Source: Acidisarcina polymorpha
Lineage (GTDB): Bacteria > Acidobacteriota > Terriglobia > Terriglobales > Acidobacteriaceae
DNA: 64,000 nt
Direction of reading: 5' to 3'
Assembly: GCF_003330725.1 (NCBI RefSeq)
Contig: NZ_CP030842.1
Location: 1-64,000, forward strand
The first letter of the stretch is position 1. Every line of letters begins with the position of its first letter. A model generated the notes under the pieces. The model had not been told where the DNA came from. It worked only from the letters and a program-made list of their open reading frames with translations, and searched no databases. Shown here one piece after another: positions 1 through 7,520 of the stretch. Made by a program: the position numbers and the translations under genes.

Positions 1-189
1 TTTGGATGCTACTCGACCGCTTTTCAATGCCTTACGAGTGGGCGGAAGATTATTGATTGTAAAGCCTTCGCGCTCGGCTAAACGCTCTATCTGAACAGGA
101 GATGGTGCCTGTTGAGGTACCATCACTTGCTTCGGCGCAAACACATCCAAATCACCTGCGAGGTCCTTAAAGGTATTTGTGATTGTCAT
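1..189 (-). CDS. Small ParA-partner protein (partial, runs off the left edge)
   Basis: This reading frame starts with ATG at 187-189 and stays open to base 1, giving the first 63 residues. It begins MTITNTFKDLAGD and is rich in charged residues (IERLAEREGF, TRKALKSGR). The ATG overlaps the parA stop in an ATGA arrangement, so the two genes are almost certainly translationally coupled. In plasmid partition operons the gene downstream of parA normally encodes the centromere-binding partner. I see no recognisable HTH or RHH in the visible part, so the partner role is inferred from position. The C-terminal part, where an RHH or HTH would probably lie, is outside the window. Confidence 0.75.
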   Translation of the reverse strand, partial: MTITNTFKDLAGDLDVFAPKQVMVPQQAPSPVQIERLAEREGFTINNLPPTRKALKSGRVASK

Positions 190-863
190 GCGACAGCCTC
201 CATCTGTTTACGCAAAATTTGAACCATTTCTGCAGTCAATGAGACAGCGTTCTGTTGAGCGGCTTCGAGCCCGTTTGTCTCCTTCGGATTCAGTTCGCTC
301 AGTGAGCGTTTGTACGCAAAGATATGAGAGAACGCGGTTCTTTCGTTCAGGCTTGAGACGAAGCGAGGAACTCCGGCGGCCTCAATATTGAGACGTATTT
401 CCTTCTCTTCTCGGGTGGTGATGATTGGGCTTGTTCTCATGAAGACAATCGCATGGGGTATCTTGCGCTTGAAAAGATTTTCTTGGGAACGCAGTAGACC
501 AATTGCCCTGGTCGCCACCTCGGCATCAGCAGTTTTCGCCTGCATTGGGATCAACACCAGGTCAGCCCTCGACATTGCGGCAACCATCTCCTGGTTTGCG
601 GTTCCCTGAACGTCAATGAAGACGAACTGAAACTGCGACTGTAGCCGGTCAATCAACAACGGAAGATCTTCCGCTTGTGAGGGTGTCACTACAATCTCTC
701 GAAACTTGCTCTCGCCTTCAGCCCAACGGGCTAAAGTCCTCTGAGGATCGGCGTCGATGACTCTCACAGTGGCACCCTGAGCTGCCAACGTTGTTCCAAG
801 GATGATCGATGTTGTGGATTTCCCACTTCCACCTTTAGGGTTCGCTGCAACAATGACTGGCAT
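186..863 (-). CDS. parA: ParA-family partition ATPase
   Basis: This is a 225-residue Walker-type ATPase for plasmid partition. The deviant Walker A motif KGGSGKST is at residues 10-17, preceded by MPVIVAANP at the extreme N-terminus. There is therefore no N-terminal DNA-binding extension, which makes it a short type Ib (VirC1/ParF-like) ParA. A Walker B-like FVFIDVQG segment follows near residue 80. Type Ib systems normally have a small RHH partner and a repeat centromere upstream of the operon. Both fit here: a coupled small gene lies downstream and a 12-bp repeat array lies just upstream of the start. Family and role are secure; the exact partner is inferred. Confidence 0.93.
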   Translation of the reverse strand: MPVIVAANPKGGSGKSTTSIILGTTLAAQGATVRVIDADPQRTLARWAEGESKFREIVVTPSQAEDLPLLIDRLQSQFQFVFIDVQGTANQEMVAAMSRADLVLIPMQAKTADAEVATRAIGLLRSQENLFKRKIPHAIVFMRTSPIITTREEKEIRLNIEAAGVPRFVSSLNERTAFSHIFAYKRSLSELNPKETNGLEAAQQNAVSLTAEMVQILRKQMEAVA

Positions 864-891
864 GTGTCCCTTCCTTGATCTCTACACAATC

Positions 892-1090
892 TATTACGGA
901 ATACCTTACGTAACGCCTTACAAAGTGCAGTACGTAGTCAATTACGTAATAGCTTTCATACTCGTAATATGTTACACGGTGGCAACTTGTCACCCAAACA
1001 TAATACATTACGCATGACATTTCGAGCTACAGCTTCGAAACGTATTACGAAATGGATCACGCAATGAGTTACACGAACCTTAAGCGTAAC
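892..1090. promoter_or_regulatory. Centromere-like TTACG repeat array (candidate parS and parA operator)
   Basis: Five consecutive 12-bp units lie at 892-951 with cores at 894 (TTACG), 906 (TTACG), 918 (TTACA), 930 (GTACG) and 942 (TTACG). Two of them form perfect palindromes (TTACGTAA at 906-913, ATTACGTAAT at 941-950). More exact TTACG/CGTAA copies are at 963-967, 1008-1012, 1045-1049 and 1085-1089. There are nine exact 5-mers in about 200 bp, where under one is expected by chance. The array begins 29 bp upstream of the parA start. This layout is typical of type Ib centromeres bound by RHH proteins that also repress the operon. Confidence 0.7.
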
Positions 1091-1408
1091 TTCTTTACAA
1101 ACAAGTACGCCTACACCACCGGAGCGACCCGGAGATCGTAACAGCCCGCGCGGGGAAGTGGCATATTCCAGTCAACCTCCGTCTCATGATGGCTATGGGC
1201 CTCCGATCAAGAAACGTGAATGTTGTTCGGATATTTGATACGTACCGGGTAGTGAGGTAACTTCGTCGCACCTCGTATGCAAGGTTTGACGCTATGTACC
1301 TGGAATCTCAAATACCGGACAAGTACTCACTAGCTGCTTGATGCTGCGCACCGATGTATCTAAATCGTTACTGCTGAAACAGCCCGTGCTTTATCCGACT
1401 CTATTCGC

Positions 1409-1474
1409 GAAATGGTATCTGAAATGGTATCTTTAGCTACCGGGTACCCATATATCGGGTAGCCACGGTAGCTA
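1409..1474. promoter_or_regulatory. Direct and inverted repeats upstream of the RHH-like gene
   Basis: A 12-bp tandem repeat GAAATGGTATCT occurs at 1409-1420 and 1421-1432. It is followed directly by an 8-bp inverted repeat TAGCTACC (1434-1441) / GGTAGCTA (1467-1474), which encloses the palindrome GGGTACCC and a second CGGGTA. The segment lies about 120 bp upstream of the next gene and could be its operator. Function is inferred from the repeats only. Confidence 0.4.
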
Positions 1475-1590
1475 TATGGAAGCTAAGTCCCAATTTTCGC
1501 TTCAAGCAAAGGCGGGGTAGGGAATACTACCGCGCGCCAGATTCGAGACAATCTGATCGGAAACGCGTTCAAGCACCGAGGTACACGCAC

Positions 1591-1944
1591 ATGTCTAATA
1601 CTCGCCCCCCGATAAAATCTGATTTTATGGCTGGCTTTGATGAACTTTCCCCGCGCCCTGAGAAGGACGAAGAAACAACCCCGGCGCTACTGTCCGCAGG
1701 ACCAGAACTCAGCTCCAACACCCGCGTCAGCAGCAACCAGAAGCTCACGCGTCGAATCGACGGGCGTAAGCTCCGTAGTCGGGGCGCCAATATTCAGATG
1801 AATATCAAAGTGACCGCCGAGGAGAAGGAAATGATACTGAGAGAAGCGTCCAAACACATCCAAGATTTATCGACCGGCATTAAGAACATAGGCGAATTCG
1901 TAGTCCGCGCCGTGGAAAACTACAGGGCAACGGAACGGTGCTGA
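1591..1944 (+). CDS. Small RHH-like plasmid protein
   Basis: This is a 117-residue protein. The first 65 residues are polar and low in structure (LSPRPEKDEETTP), then a basic linker RRIDGRKLRSRG leads to a compact C-terminal part IQMNIKVTAEEKEMILREA followed by a helix ending in EFVVRAVENY. A short beta strand (IQMNIKV) followed by two helices is the pattern of ribbon-helix-helix DNA-binding proteins such as CopG/Arc and relaxosome or partition accessory proteins. It sits between the centromere-like array and the origin. Plausible roles are copy-number control, partition or mobilisation accessory. The family assignment rests on pattern only. ATG at 1591 follows a GCAC-rich stretch without a strong ribosome site. 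Confidence 0.6.
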   Translation: MSNTRPPIKSDFMAGFDELSPRPEKDEETTPALLSAGPELSSNTRVSSNQKLTRRIDGRKLRSRGANIQMNIKVTAEEKEMILREASKHIQDLSTGIKNIGEFVVRAVENYRATERC

Positions 1945-2028
1945 GAAAACTGTGCCTGCGTTGGTTTTCCAACCGACTGCGGGGAATTTGGACATGTGCC
2001 TCGTTCGCGACCTTAAACATGAATTATT

Positions 2029-2148
2029 CGCAGTCGGCTGGAAATCTCGGCGGCAAGTGAGCACTCAAGCAGCCCAAACCAGGGTACAACTACGAACGTT
2101 TCATTGAACTTCCAACCGACTGCGGAAATGACGTCCGGAGAACCGCCG
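2029..2148 (+). repeat. 120-bp direct repeat, copy 1
   Basis: This 120-bp block is repeated at 2245-2364 with only a few substitutions. It starts with an iteron in plus orientation (2029-2045) and contains one in minus orientation (2110-2125), so each copy is an inverted iteron pair. Confidence 0.85.
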
Positions 2149-2244
2149 CCGGATCAGCAAAGGCACTATGAAGATCGATATGCGGCAACTCGAAGGCTTT
2201 GTATGAGGGTCCCTAGCAAAGCAATCAATGCAGTAGTGTTACAC

Positions 2245-2364
2245 CGCAGTCGGCTGGAAATCTTGGCGGTAAGTGAGCACTCAAGCGGCCCAAAGCAGGG
2301 TACAACTACGAACGTTTCATCGAACTTCCAACCGACTGCGGAAATGATGTCCGGAGAACCGCCG
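2245..2364 (+). repeat. 120-bp direct repeat, copy 2
   Basis: This is the second copy of the block at 2029-2148, same length and offset by 216 bp, with iterons at 2244-2261 (plus) and 2326-2341 (minus). The 96 bp between the copies is not repeated. Confidence 0.85.
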
Positions 2365-2498
2365 ATAGCAGTACGGAAGCCCCCTTGCAGACCGATACGC
2401 GTCAACTCGAAATATTTAGTGGGGTTCCGCGCAAAATGGACGAGTCTTAGACCGCAGTCGGCTGAAGCCCATTCAGTTCTTACGACTAATTTAGCTAA

Positions 2499-2648
2499 CC
2501 GCAGTTGATTGGAAGATGACCCGCAGCTGGCTTGAAAAACTACCGCAGCTGTTTGGAAACACACCCGCAGTCGGCAAGAAAGTTGATCCGCAGCTGGTTG
2601 GATCTGAATCCGCAGTCAGCTGGAAATTATCCCGCAGTGCATTGGAAA
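2499..2648 (+). repeat. Seven-copy 22-bp phased iteron array
   Basis: CCGCAG-initiated units start at 2499, 2521, 2543, 2565, 2588, 2610 and 2632, a spacing of 22, 22, 22, 23, 22 and 22 bp. Each has the form CCGCAGnnnnnnnGGAA or a close variant. Twenty-two base pairs is two helical turns, so all seven lie on the same DNA face, as expected for binding sites of a replication initiator. Confidence 0.88.
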
Positions 2649-2926
2649 AATTATGTTCTTAAGTCTCATTTCTCTTTGCATTTACGATTCTCTAAAGCTC
2701 TTAAGCTGCTTTACAGTTTTGTATATTCAATGGAAATTACAGGCATCAGCAACGCAACTTGGGCAAAGACCAATATGACACAGCGCTCTAAGCAAATCGC
2801 GGCCACAATCATGACGATGCCTGATGCTGTTGATCTAATCAGGTTTGAAAAAACCTATTACAGATAGGATTTTTTGGCGCACATGAACGTCGTGGAAAAC
2901 TCGTCTCTAGTCGCCGAATTGAACAA

Positions 2927-4327
2927 ATGGTTAATCGCGACGGCAAAAAGATCAGAGTTTCCGCTGAGTTTCGTTCCTCCGAGACGCTAGGACTTCCATC
3001 GACATCCGATCGGGACAAGTACATGGCGTTCATGAAGCTCGCGATGGAAACAAAGCTCAAGATGGGCGTGATAAACAATCCTATTAGGTTTTCCGGCTAC
3101 AGTCTGCTGAACATATTGGGACAGTGCGATTCCGGAGAAAACTATGAGGCGCTAAACAGCTGGGGCATGCGAATGGCCGACACTACAATCACCTCAGAGC
3201 AGGTGATTTATTCGTCGGTCCGGAAGCGCTATATGAACAAAACTGTTCATGTATTTCGTAGTTTTACTCGCCTGGGCACCAGCGGACTAAATAATTTTGG
3301 TCGAGCCGATATGTTCGAGGTAGAGCTTGAAGATTGGCTCCTCGAGAACCTTAACGAGTCTTTTGTCGTACCCGAAGACTTCAATATGTACCGCAAACTG
3401 GTTCGACCTACGGCAAAAGGCATTTTTGTCTATTTGTATTTGTGGTTCTACGCCAGCCAGGGTAGACAAGTAGAGAAGGATTATGCGGAGCTCTGTGCTC
3501 TACTAAACATCCGTACCTACGACCACGTCTCCAAAATTCGAGAGACAATCGGACTGTCGCTTACAGACTTAGTGAACATAGGATATTTGAGGAGTTGGGA
3601 TGTCAGACCCATGATGTCTAAATCTGGGTATAAGTTGATTCTGACTCCGGGAAGAGCAATGAAGGATGTCCTCCTCCTCACTCAACGAAAACAGCTCGCT
3701 CTCGTGGGGCAAACTGATATGCCACTGTCCGATTCACGTGAAAGTGCCATGGCTGCTTTGATCGAAAAAGGAGTCAGCCCCACGAAGGCAAAGGATCTCG
3801 CCGGAAGACTTGAGCCCTCCGCCTTGCTTGACAGAATCGAATTTGTTAGCCACCAAGTTGAATCCGATACCAGGAAGAACATCAAGAATCCAGCCGGCTA
3901 CCTCATTAGCTTTCTTGAAAGTGACCAACTTGTTCCTAGTAACTTTCAGACCTCGAGGCAAAGAGTGGAACTCCAAGCCAAAAAAGCGCACGAAGATTCC
4001 CTACGGGCGCGCAACACTGCTAATGCTCTCAAGCAGTTGCACTTGCAAGAGGAATATGAAGCGTGGAAGCGCGTCGAAGCAGATAGCGTAATTGCACAGA
4101 GATTTCCCAAAGCTGCTTTGGTCGAAAAACTGAAAGGCGTTTCCAGCCAACTGCGGAGGGAACCAACAGTCGCATCATTCCTTGACAGATTATCCCAGGA
4201 ACAAAGGCGCCGCGAACTCATGAAGCACCTCCGTAATGAAGTGATCAGGGAGCTCGATTGGCCGTCTTTTGAAGAGTGGCAGCGCGCTGATCCTCAAAGG
4301 AGGCTTTTTCAAATGGGTGACGACTGA
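2927..4327 (+). CDS. repA: Replication initiator protein (RepA type)
   Basis: This 466-residue protein resembles the replication initiator protein A (RPA) family. The N-terminal part has the family pattern GLPSTSDRDKYMAF at about residues 24-37, then IRFSGYSLLNILG and a winged-helix-like core up to about residue 250 (WLLENLNESFVVPEDFN, GIFVYLYLWFYASQGR). The C-terminal half is helical and charged, with KNIKNPAGYLISFLE near residue 325. It lies directly downstream of the iteron array. ATG at 2927 has no clear ribosome site. The frame is open back to 2849, so a non-AUG upstream start adding about 10-20 residues is possible. A minus-orientation iteron lies inside the gene at 4141-4157. Confidence 0.85.
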   Translation: MVNRDGKKIRVSAEFRSSETLGLPSTSDRDKYMAFMKLAMETKLKMGVINNPIRFSGYSLLNILGQCDSGENYEALNSWGMRMADTTITSEQVIYSSVRKRYMNKTVHVFRSFTRLGTSGLNNFGRADMFEVELEDWLLENLNESFVVPEDFNMYRKLVRPTAKGIFVYLYLWFYASQGRQVEKDYAELCALLNIRTYDHVSKIRETIGLSLTDLVNIGYLRSWDVRPMMSKSGYKLILTPGRAMKDVLLLTQRKQLALVGQTDMPLSDSRESAMAALIEKGVSPTKAKDLAGRLEPSALLDRIEFVSHQVESDTRKNIKNPAGYLISFLESDQLVPSNFQTSRQRVELQAKKAHEDSLRARNTANALKQLHLQEEYEAWKRVEADSVIAQRFPKAALVEKLKGVSSQLRREPTVASFLDRLSQEQRRRELMKHLRNEVIRELDWPSFEEWQRADPQRRLFQMGDD

Positions 4328-4517
4328 ACTCTCTTCTATTCTGCGGGACTAGTGAAGCCTAATCCGCGTCGCAAGAAGCTTTACGTCTTTCAGCATGCGA
4401 CTTTCCATCCAACTGCGGAAAGGCATCAATTAATACATTTCAGGCTACCCTTGATGAAAGAACCTGCGGATACGAAGTCCGGGTACGAAGTATCCAGTAC
4501 AACCGGATCGCAAGCTT

Positions 4518-4556
4518 ACTTCACCGTCGCCACCTTGGCAACGGTGAAGTGTTTTT
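4518..4556 (+). terminator. Intrinsic terminator downstream of rep
   Basis: A perfect 10-bp inverted repeat, ACTTCACCGT at 4518-4527 and ACGGTGAAGT at 4541-4550, with a 13-nt loop is followed at once by GTTTTT. It lies 190 bp after the rep stop and has the shape of a rho-independent terminator for plus-strand transcription. Confidence 0.75.
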
Positions 4557-4557
4557 G

Positions 4558-4689
4558 ATGACAGCGGTGCAAATACGCAGAGCTCCTCGGCCGCCTCGAA
4601 GCCTCGAACGATCCCCGGTTGAACCCGCCCCGGAAGAGCTCGCCGCACGTCAGGCCGCGCAAGCCGATCTGGAGTACCTCAGAAACTAG
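4558..4689 (+). CDS. Small hypothetical ORF after the terminator
   Basis: This is a 43-residue ORF (MTAVQIRRAPRPPRSLE at the start, AAQADLEYLRN at the end). Its second half is Ala/Glu-rich and helical (VEPAPEELAARQ). Its ATG lies directly behind the terminator T-run, so it would need its own promoter or it is the 3' end of a lost gene. I do not recognise it. Confidence 0.3.
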   Translation: MTAVQIRRAPRPPRSLERSPVEPAPEELAARQAAQADLEYLRN

Positions 4690-4975
4690 CAGCCCTCCCC
4701 GCCCGGGCTTTCCAGCGCTATTTTCGATCTTGACTTCCGGCCCCGCGAAAGCCATCAAAAATAGGGCAGGGAAGCGGTGGGTCAAAACTTCCCCTTTGTG
4801 GGACTCCGGTAGCCTTCTATCTGGAGTTTCCAAATCGCCGTTTTTCGTTCGCTATCTGATATACAGACGTAGTGCCCGCTCTTTCAAAGTTCGCGACAAG
4901 CGCCGGTTTCTCATTGCCGCGTCACAAAAGCTTGCCGAATCGGAATTTGTTTCGTTCGAGGGTGATCTCAACTGA
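4619..4975 (+). CDS. Hypothetical protein, start uncertain
   Basis: The frame ends at 4975 with a TGATG overlap into the next gene, which supports translational coupling and so a real 3' end. The convincing part is the last 45 residues (FVRYLIYRRSARSFKVRDKR, then a short acidic tail). The first 60 residues are Pro/Ser-rich, overlap the ORF at 4558-4689, and may not be translated. A start inside the frame is likely. No family recognised. Confidence 0.35.
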   Translation: MNPPRKSSPHVRPRKPIWSTSETSSPPRPGFPALFSILTSGPAKAIKNRAGKRWVKTSPLWDSGSLLSGVSKSPFFVRYLIYRRSARSFKVRDKRRFLIAASQKLAESEFVSFEGDLN

Positions 4976-5196
4976 TGGGGCACAAGCAGAATAAGACGTG
5001 GGTCGCAATCCTTTCATTCTCGCTGTTCGTGTTTATAGCTTTCGACTGCTTGCTGATATACCTATCGGCTAGCGGCAACCTAGGGCCTCCAAGCAGAACT
5101 GTCATACACATTCTCATATTTTTATGGGGCACTTGGGCCGCATTCAGGGCGTTAAGGCGACGGATGACAACAAGGCCCTCTGCAGGCTCAAATTGA
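4975..5196 (+). CDS. Small two-helix membrane protein
   Basis: This is a 73-residue protein with two hydrophobic segments, WVAILSFSLFVFIAFDCLLI (about residues 9-28) and a second at about residues 43-58 (VIHILIFLWGTWAAF). A basic C-terminus RALRRRMTTR suggests both ends are cytoplasmic. The start codon overlaps the upstream stop (TGATG). I cannot assign a family; small membrane proteins are common next to plasmid maintenance loci, for example in entry exclusion, but nothing here proves a role. Confidence 0.5.
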   Translation: MGHKQNKTWVAILSFSLFVFIAFDCLLIYLSASGNLGPPSRTVIHILIFLWGTWAAFRALRRRMTTRPSAGSN

Positions 5197-5755
5197 CCAT
5201 TGCTAAAGTGTGGGACATCAACACCCGCAAAGTCAGGTTATCGGAAAGAGCGAACTCGGAAAGGCTGGCCTTCGTTCTGTTATTTAGCTTGCACGGGCTC
5301 GGCGTACATTTAGAACAATGGCTTCGCCCTTCATCAACGTAATAAGAGAGCTAATTCATCAGAATGATGCAAAAGGTAGATTCCGATCTTCCGGGCTACA
5401 CCGAGTTCATCGAATACCTTAATCGAAGGGGCCAGAGCACAACTCGGCGGGACTTTCTTCAGGGACATCCCGCTCGGCATGAATGAGAGTAAGCGGATCC
5501 GTGCAGTTGGCTTACTTCTTGAGCATGCGCAATCGGCTTTTCCCGACGACGCTGCATCTGTTCGAGCTCTTTAGCCGGTGCAACGGCCGCTCCAAATGCA
5601 GAAATCCCAGTCGAGTTGTGGGGAGAGGCTGAATCGATACCCTGGACGACATCGATGGTGCAATCATACTAGGCGAATTTAGGCAAATGTGAAAAGTACG
5701 TTTCACAATAGACGGTGGCCTCCAGATTGGAAGCAACCCCCTCGCCACCCCCCGA
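5197..5755. other. Gene-poor stretch with short coding remnants
   Basis: No intact gene is evident. On the plus strand a 40-codon frame starts at about 5363 (MMQKVDSDLPGYTEFIEYLN). On the minus strand, about 5650 to 5480, an ATG-less frame reads GAAVAPAKELEQMQRRREKP, which looks like former protein-coding sequence. Neither can be named. Confidence 0.3.
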
Positions 5756-6250
5756 TTACGACTCCTGGCGGCCTATAAATTCCGGGAGAGTGAAAACCTT
5801 CTTTTTTCGCTCTTCCTCCGCTTGACGATACAACTCCGCATCCCCCCGAGCCTTGGCCCGAATGCTTTCCCGCTGGGCTCGCCAGTCCATACTTTCTTGC
5901 ACAACGTGCCCTTCGATTCGCGAAACAATTGGTGCTGCTTGAGAATCAGCCGCAAGAGAGACAGGGAGGGGGAGTGAGGTTCTCGCTTCTACTTTTTCCG
6001 AGCTGCGCGCGAATAGCAAGTGAGTCATTCTCGTGAATTGGGTATATCGGCCGCGATACCCGCAGTTGACCAGTTCCATCCAGATTTCCTTCCACGTCAG
6101 GCCTAGTGCGCGCACAGCCGACAACTGAGGTGCCAACCCCTTGAGGGGACGAGCGCTGGTCCACTGTGCTCCGCTCCGGCTACGGTGGCAAACGAGATAA
6201 GTATGTTTTTCTAAGTTTAAGTATGCCAAAGTCTGATTATGTCTGCTCAA
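5756..6250 (-). CDS. TraK-like mobilisation accessory protein
   Basis: The distinctive part is RALGLTWKEIWMELVNCGY followed by YTQFTRM, at about residues 47-75. It matches the pattern of TraK-type oriT-binding proteins (a helix with a Trp, then GY-x-x-F-T-R). The C-terminus is a charged helix (RAKARGDAELYRQAEEERKK). The frame opens with TTG at 6250; no ATG precedes the conserved part, and the first 40 residues may not be native, so the true start could lie further in. It sits beside 20-bp repeats and a relaxase remnant, which fits a relaxosome role. The family call is by pattern and moderate in strength. Confidence 0.5.
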   Translation of the reverse strand: MSRHNQTLAYLNLEKHTYLVCHRSRSGAQWTSARPLKGLAPQLSAVRALGLTWKEIWMELVNCGYRGRYTQFTRMTHLLFARSSEKVEARTSLPLPVSLAADSQAAPIVSRIEGHVVQESMDWRAQRESIRAKARGDAELYRQAEEERKKKVFTLPEFIGRQES

Positions 6251-6264
6251 GTCTGATTATGTCT
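6229..6264. repeat. 20-bp-period direct repeat (AAGTCTGATTATGTCT x2)
   Basis: The 16-mer AAGTCTGATTATGTCT occurs at 6229-6244 and 6249-6264, a 20-bp period. It overlaps the putative start of the TraK-like gene, so it may be an operator or protein-binding site. Confidence 0.75.
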
Positions 6265-6324
6265 TAATGGCTACTTTTCGCGGCTTCTTGCCGCGGCGAG
6301 GTAGGGCTCTTTGAGCCTTCGTCT

Positions 6325-6364
6325 TTAAGGATAGAGAGGTAGTGTTAAGGATAGAGAGGTAGTG
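6325..6364. repeat. Perfect 20-bp tandem repeat
   Basis: TTAAGGATAGAGAGGTAGTG is present twice head to tail, 6325-6344 and 6345-6364, without mismatch. The period equals that of the nearby repeat at 6229-6264. Together they mark a candidate relaxosome or oriT region. No nic site could be identified by eye. Confidence 0.75.
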
Positions 6365-6707
6365 GAACATAAAGCCGCTGCCGCTCAAATTGTCTTTATC
6401 CTCTCCATCCTTCGCTTTCTGAAGTACTTGTATGCGCCGCTAGCGCCGAGTTCTGACGATCCTCGTGCCGCTCACTTGAAAAGTACTATGTACAACGCTT
6501 ACAGTCTTGTCATGGCGAAAAACAACCAACCATAGTGGTCTGCGCTATGCTCCGTATCTCTGGTCGAGATCCTCGCCAGCGTGTAAAAAGTGGAACAAAA
6601 GCTGAGACGAGTAAAAGCGCCAACAGAACCGGTCGCGCGTCGTATGGTTGACGCCAGCAAGGTTGTCCCGAATCACGCGAAATCCTGATCCGCATCTTTC
6701 GAGAACG

Positions 6708-7117
6708 ATGACCGCCGAGAGTACCGTCTTTCGTCAAGAGCAGCGCGAAATCACCAAAGGCGACCGCGTCCAGTTCACCCGCACGGACGCCGAGTTGGCA
6801 TCCGCAGAGGCGAACTGGGGACGGCGGTTACGGCGATCGACCCGAGCAATCTCGAAGTACGGCTCGACAAAGGTTCGCTCGCGAAGCTCACCGCCGACCA
6901 GGCCCGCCACATCGAACATGGCTACGCAATCGAGAGCGTTAAGGCCGGAGCTCCGGAGCGAGTACTCTTCACTCACGACACCGCGCCGGGCGACCGGGAG
7001 ATCGCCGTGCTCTCCCGAAAAGGCCGCGAGGTCAATCTCTACATCTCCGATAGCCCAGCGGTCAGGAACCAGGAAACCCAAGTCCGGGAATCACCAAGAC
7101 ACCCCCAGCCCGCATAA
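6708..7117 (+). pseudogene. Relaxase (MobF/TraA type) C-terminal remnant
   Basis: Two frames must be joined. The first, from ATG at 6708, reads FRQEQREITKGDRVQFTRTD. After a frameshift near 6820 the second reads AVTAIDPSNLEVRLDKGS, then ARHIEHGYAIES and REVNLYISDS, ending at 7115-7117. These are signature stretches of the helicase end of TraA/TrwC relaxases (GDRVQFT, HGYA-T-S, late N-x-Y-x-S). The segment between HGYA and REVNLY is shorter than usual. The relaxase domain itself is absent, so this is a fossil. The 3' end overlaps the end of the minus-strand Crp-like gene. A second fragment of the same type lies at 60.9 kb. Confidence 0.65.
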
Positions 7118-7520
7118 GGTCGGCTTGGGTTCGCATACTGCGGATTAGCAGAGCAGCGATGAACAGATCGGAAAAGGCACTTTGCTCATGCAGAACGCGG
7201 ATCATCTCCTCTCTTTCCACCTCGAGTGCGATACACGCGGTGACAGCTGTCGCGGTCGCCGGATGCGGCCCGGCGACCGCCGCAATGCACGCGTCTCCGA
7301 TGAAGTCGCCAGCCGTAAAAATGGTGATTGTGGCTTCTTTTCCTGCTGCGGAAACAACCGTGAGCTTGGCCCGGCCCTGCTGAAGGTAAAAGATCGAATC
7401 GCAGCGGCTTCCCTGCGAAAACAAGACATGGCCTTCCATGAATCGCACAATCTTGCGGCCGACTCCGGCAGTGGCAAGGTAGGCTTCGGGGTCAAATGCA
7501 GTTTGGGCCGGATTCTTCAT
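7062..7520 (-). CDS. Crp/Fnr-family sensor domain, DNA-binding end lost
   Basis: From ATG at 7518-7520 (good ribosome site GGAAGGGA) this encodes a cyclic-nucleotide-binding fold: VLFSQGSRCDSIFYLQQGRA, then KEATITIFTAGDFIGD and the dimerisation helix ending RSMRTQADL. In this acidobacterial subfamily the helix is followed by about 95 residues with a helix-turn-helix. Here the frame runs instead into unrelated sequence (RAGGVLVIPGLGFPGS) over the relaxase remnant and stops. It can no longer bind DNA as a normal Crp protein; it may be dead or act by dimerising with intact relatives. The N-terminal identification is firm. Confidence 0.75.
   Translation of the reverse strand: MKNPAQTAFDPEAYLATAGVGRKIVRFMEGHVLFSQGSRCDSIFYLQQGRAKLTVVSAAGKEATITIFTAGDFIGDACIAAVAGPHPATATAVTACIALEVEREEMIRVLHEQSAFSDLFIAALLIRSMRTQADLMRAGGVLVIPGLGFPGS

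Larger units (their letters stand above)
1966..2926. other. Iteron-type plasmid origin region (candidate oriV)
   Basis: This non-coding stretch contains 13 copies of a degenerate 17-bp motif with consensus CCGCAGTCGGCTGGAAA. Six are scattered in both orientations (1966, 2029, 2110, 2244, 2326, 2452) and seven form a phased direct array (2499-2648). A clearly AT-rich stretch follows at about 2640-2720, and the replication initiator gene starts at 2927. Iterons, AT-rich DNA and an adjacent rep gene make a standard iteron origin. I found no exact TTATCCACA DnaA box. Two further copies lie at 4141-4157 (inside rep) and 4402-4418. Confidence 0.8.

Noticed and set aside
2499-2648. CRISPR-like spaced repeats
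   Set aside because: The 22-bp period leaves only about 5 bp between degenerate 17-bp motifs, there are no spacers of constant length and no cas genes. An iteron array explains it.
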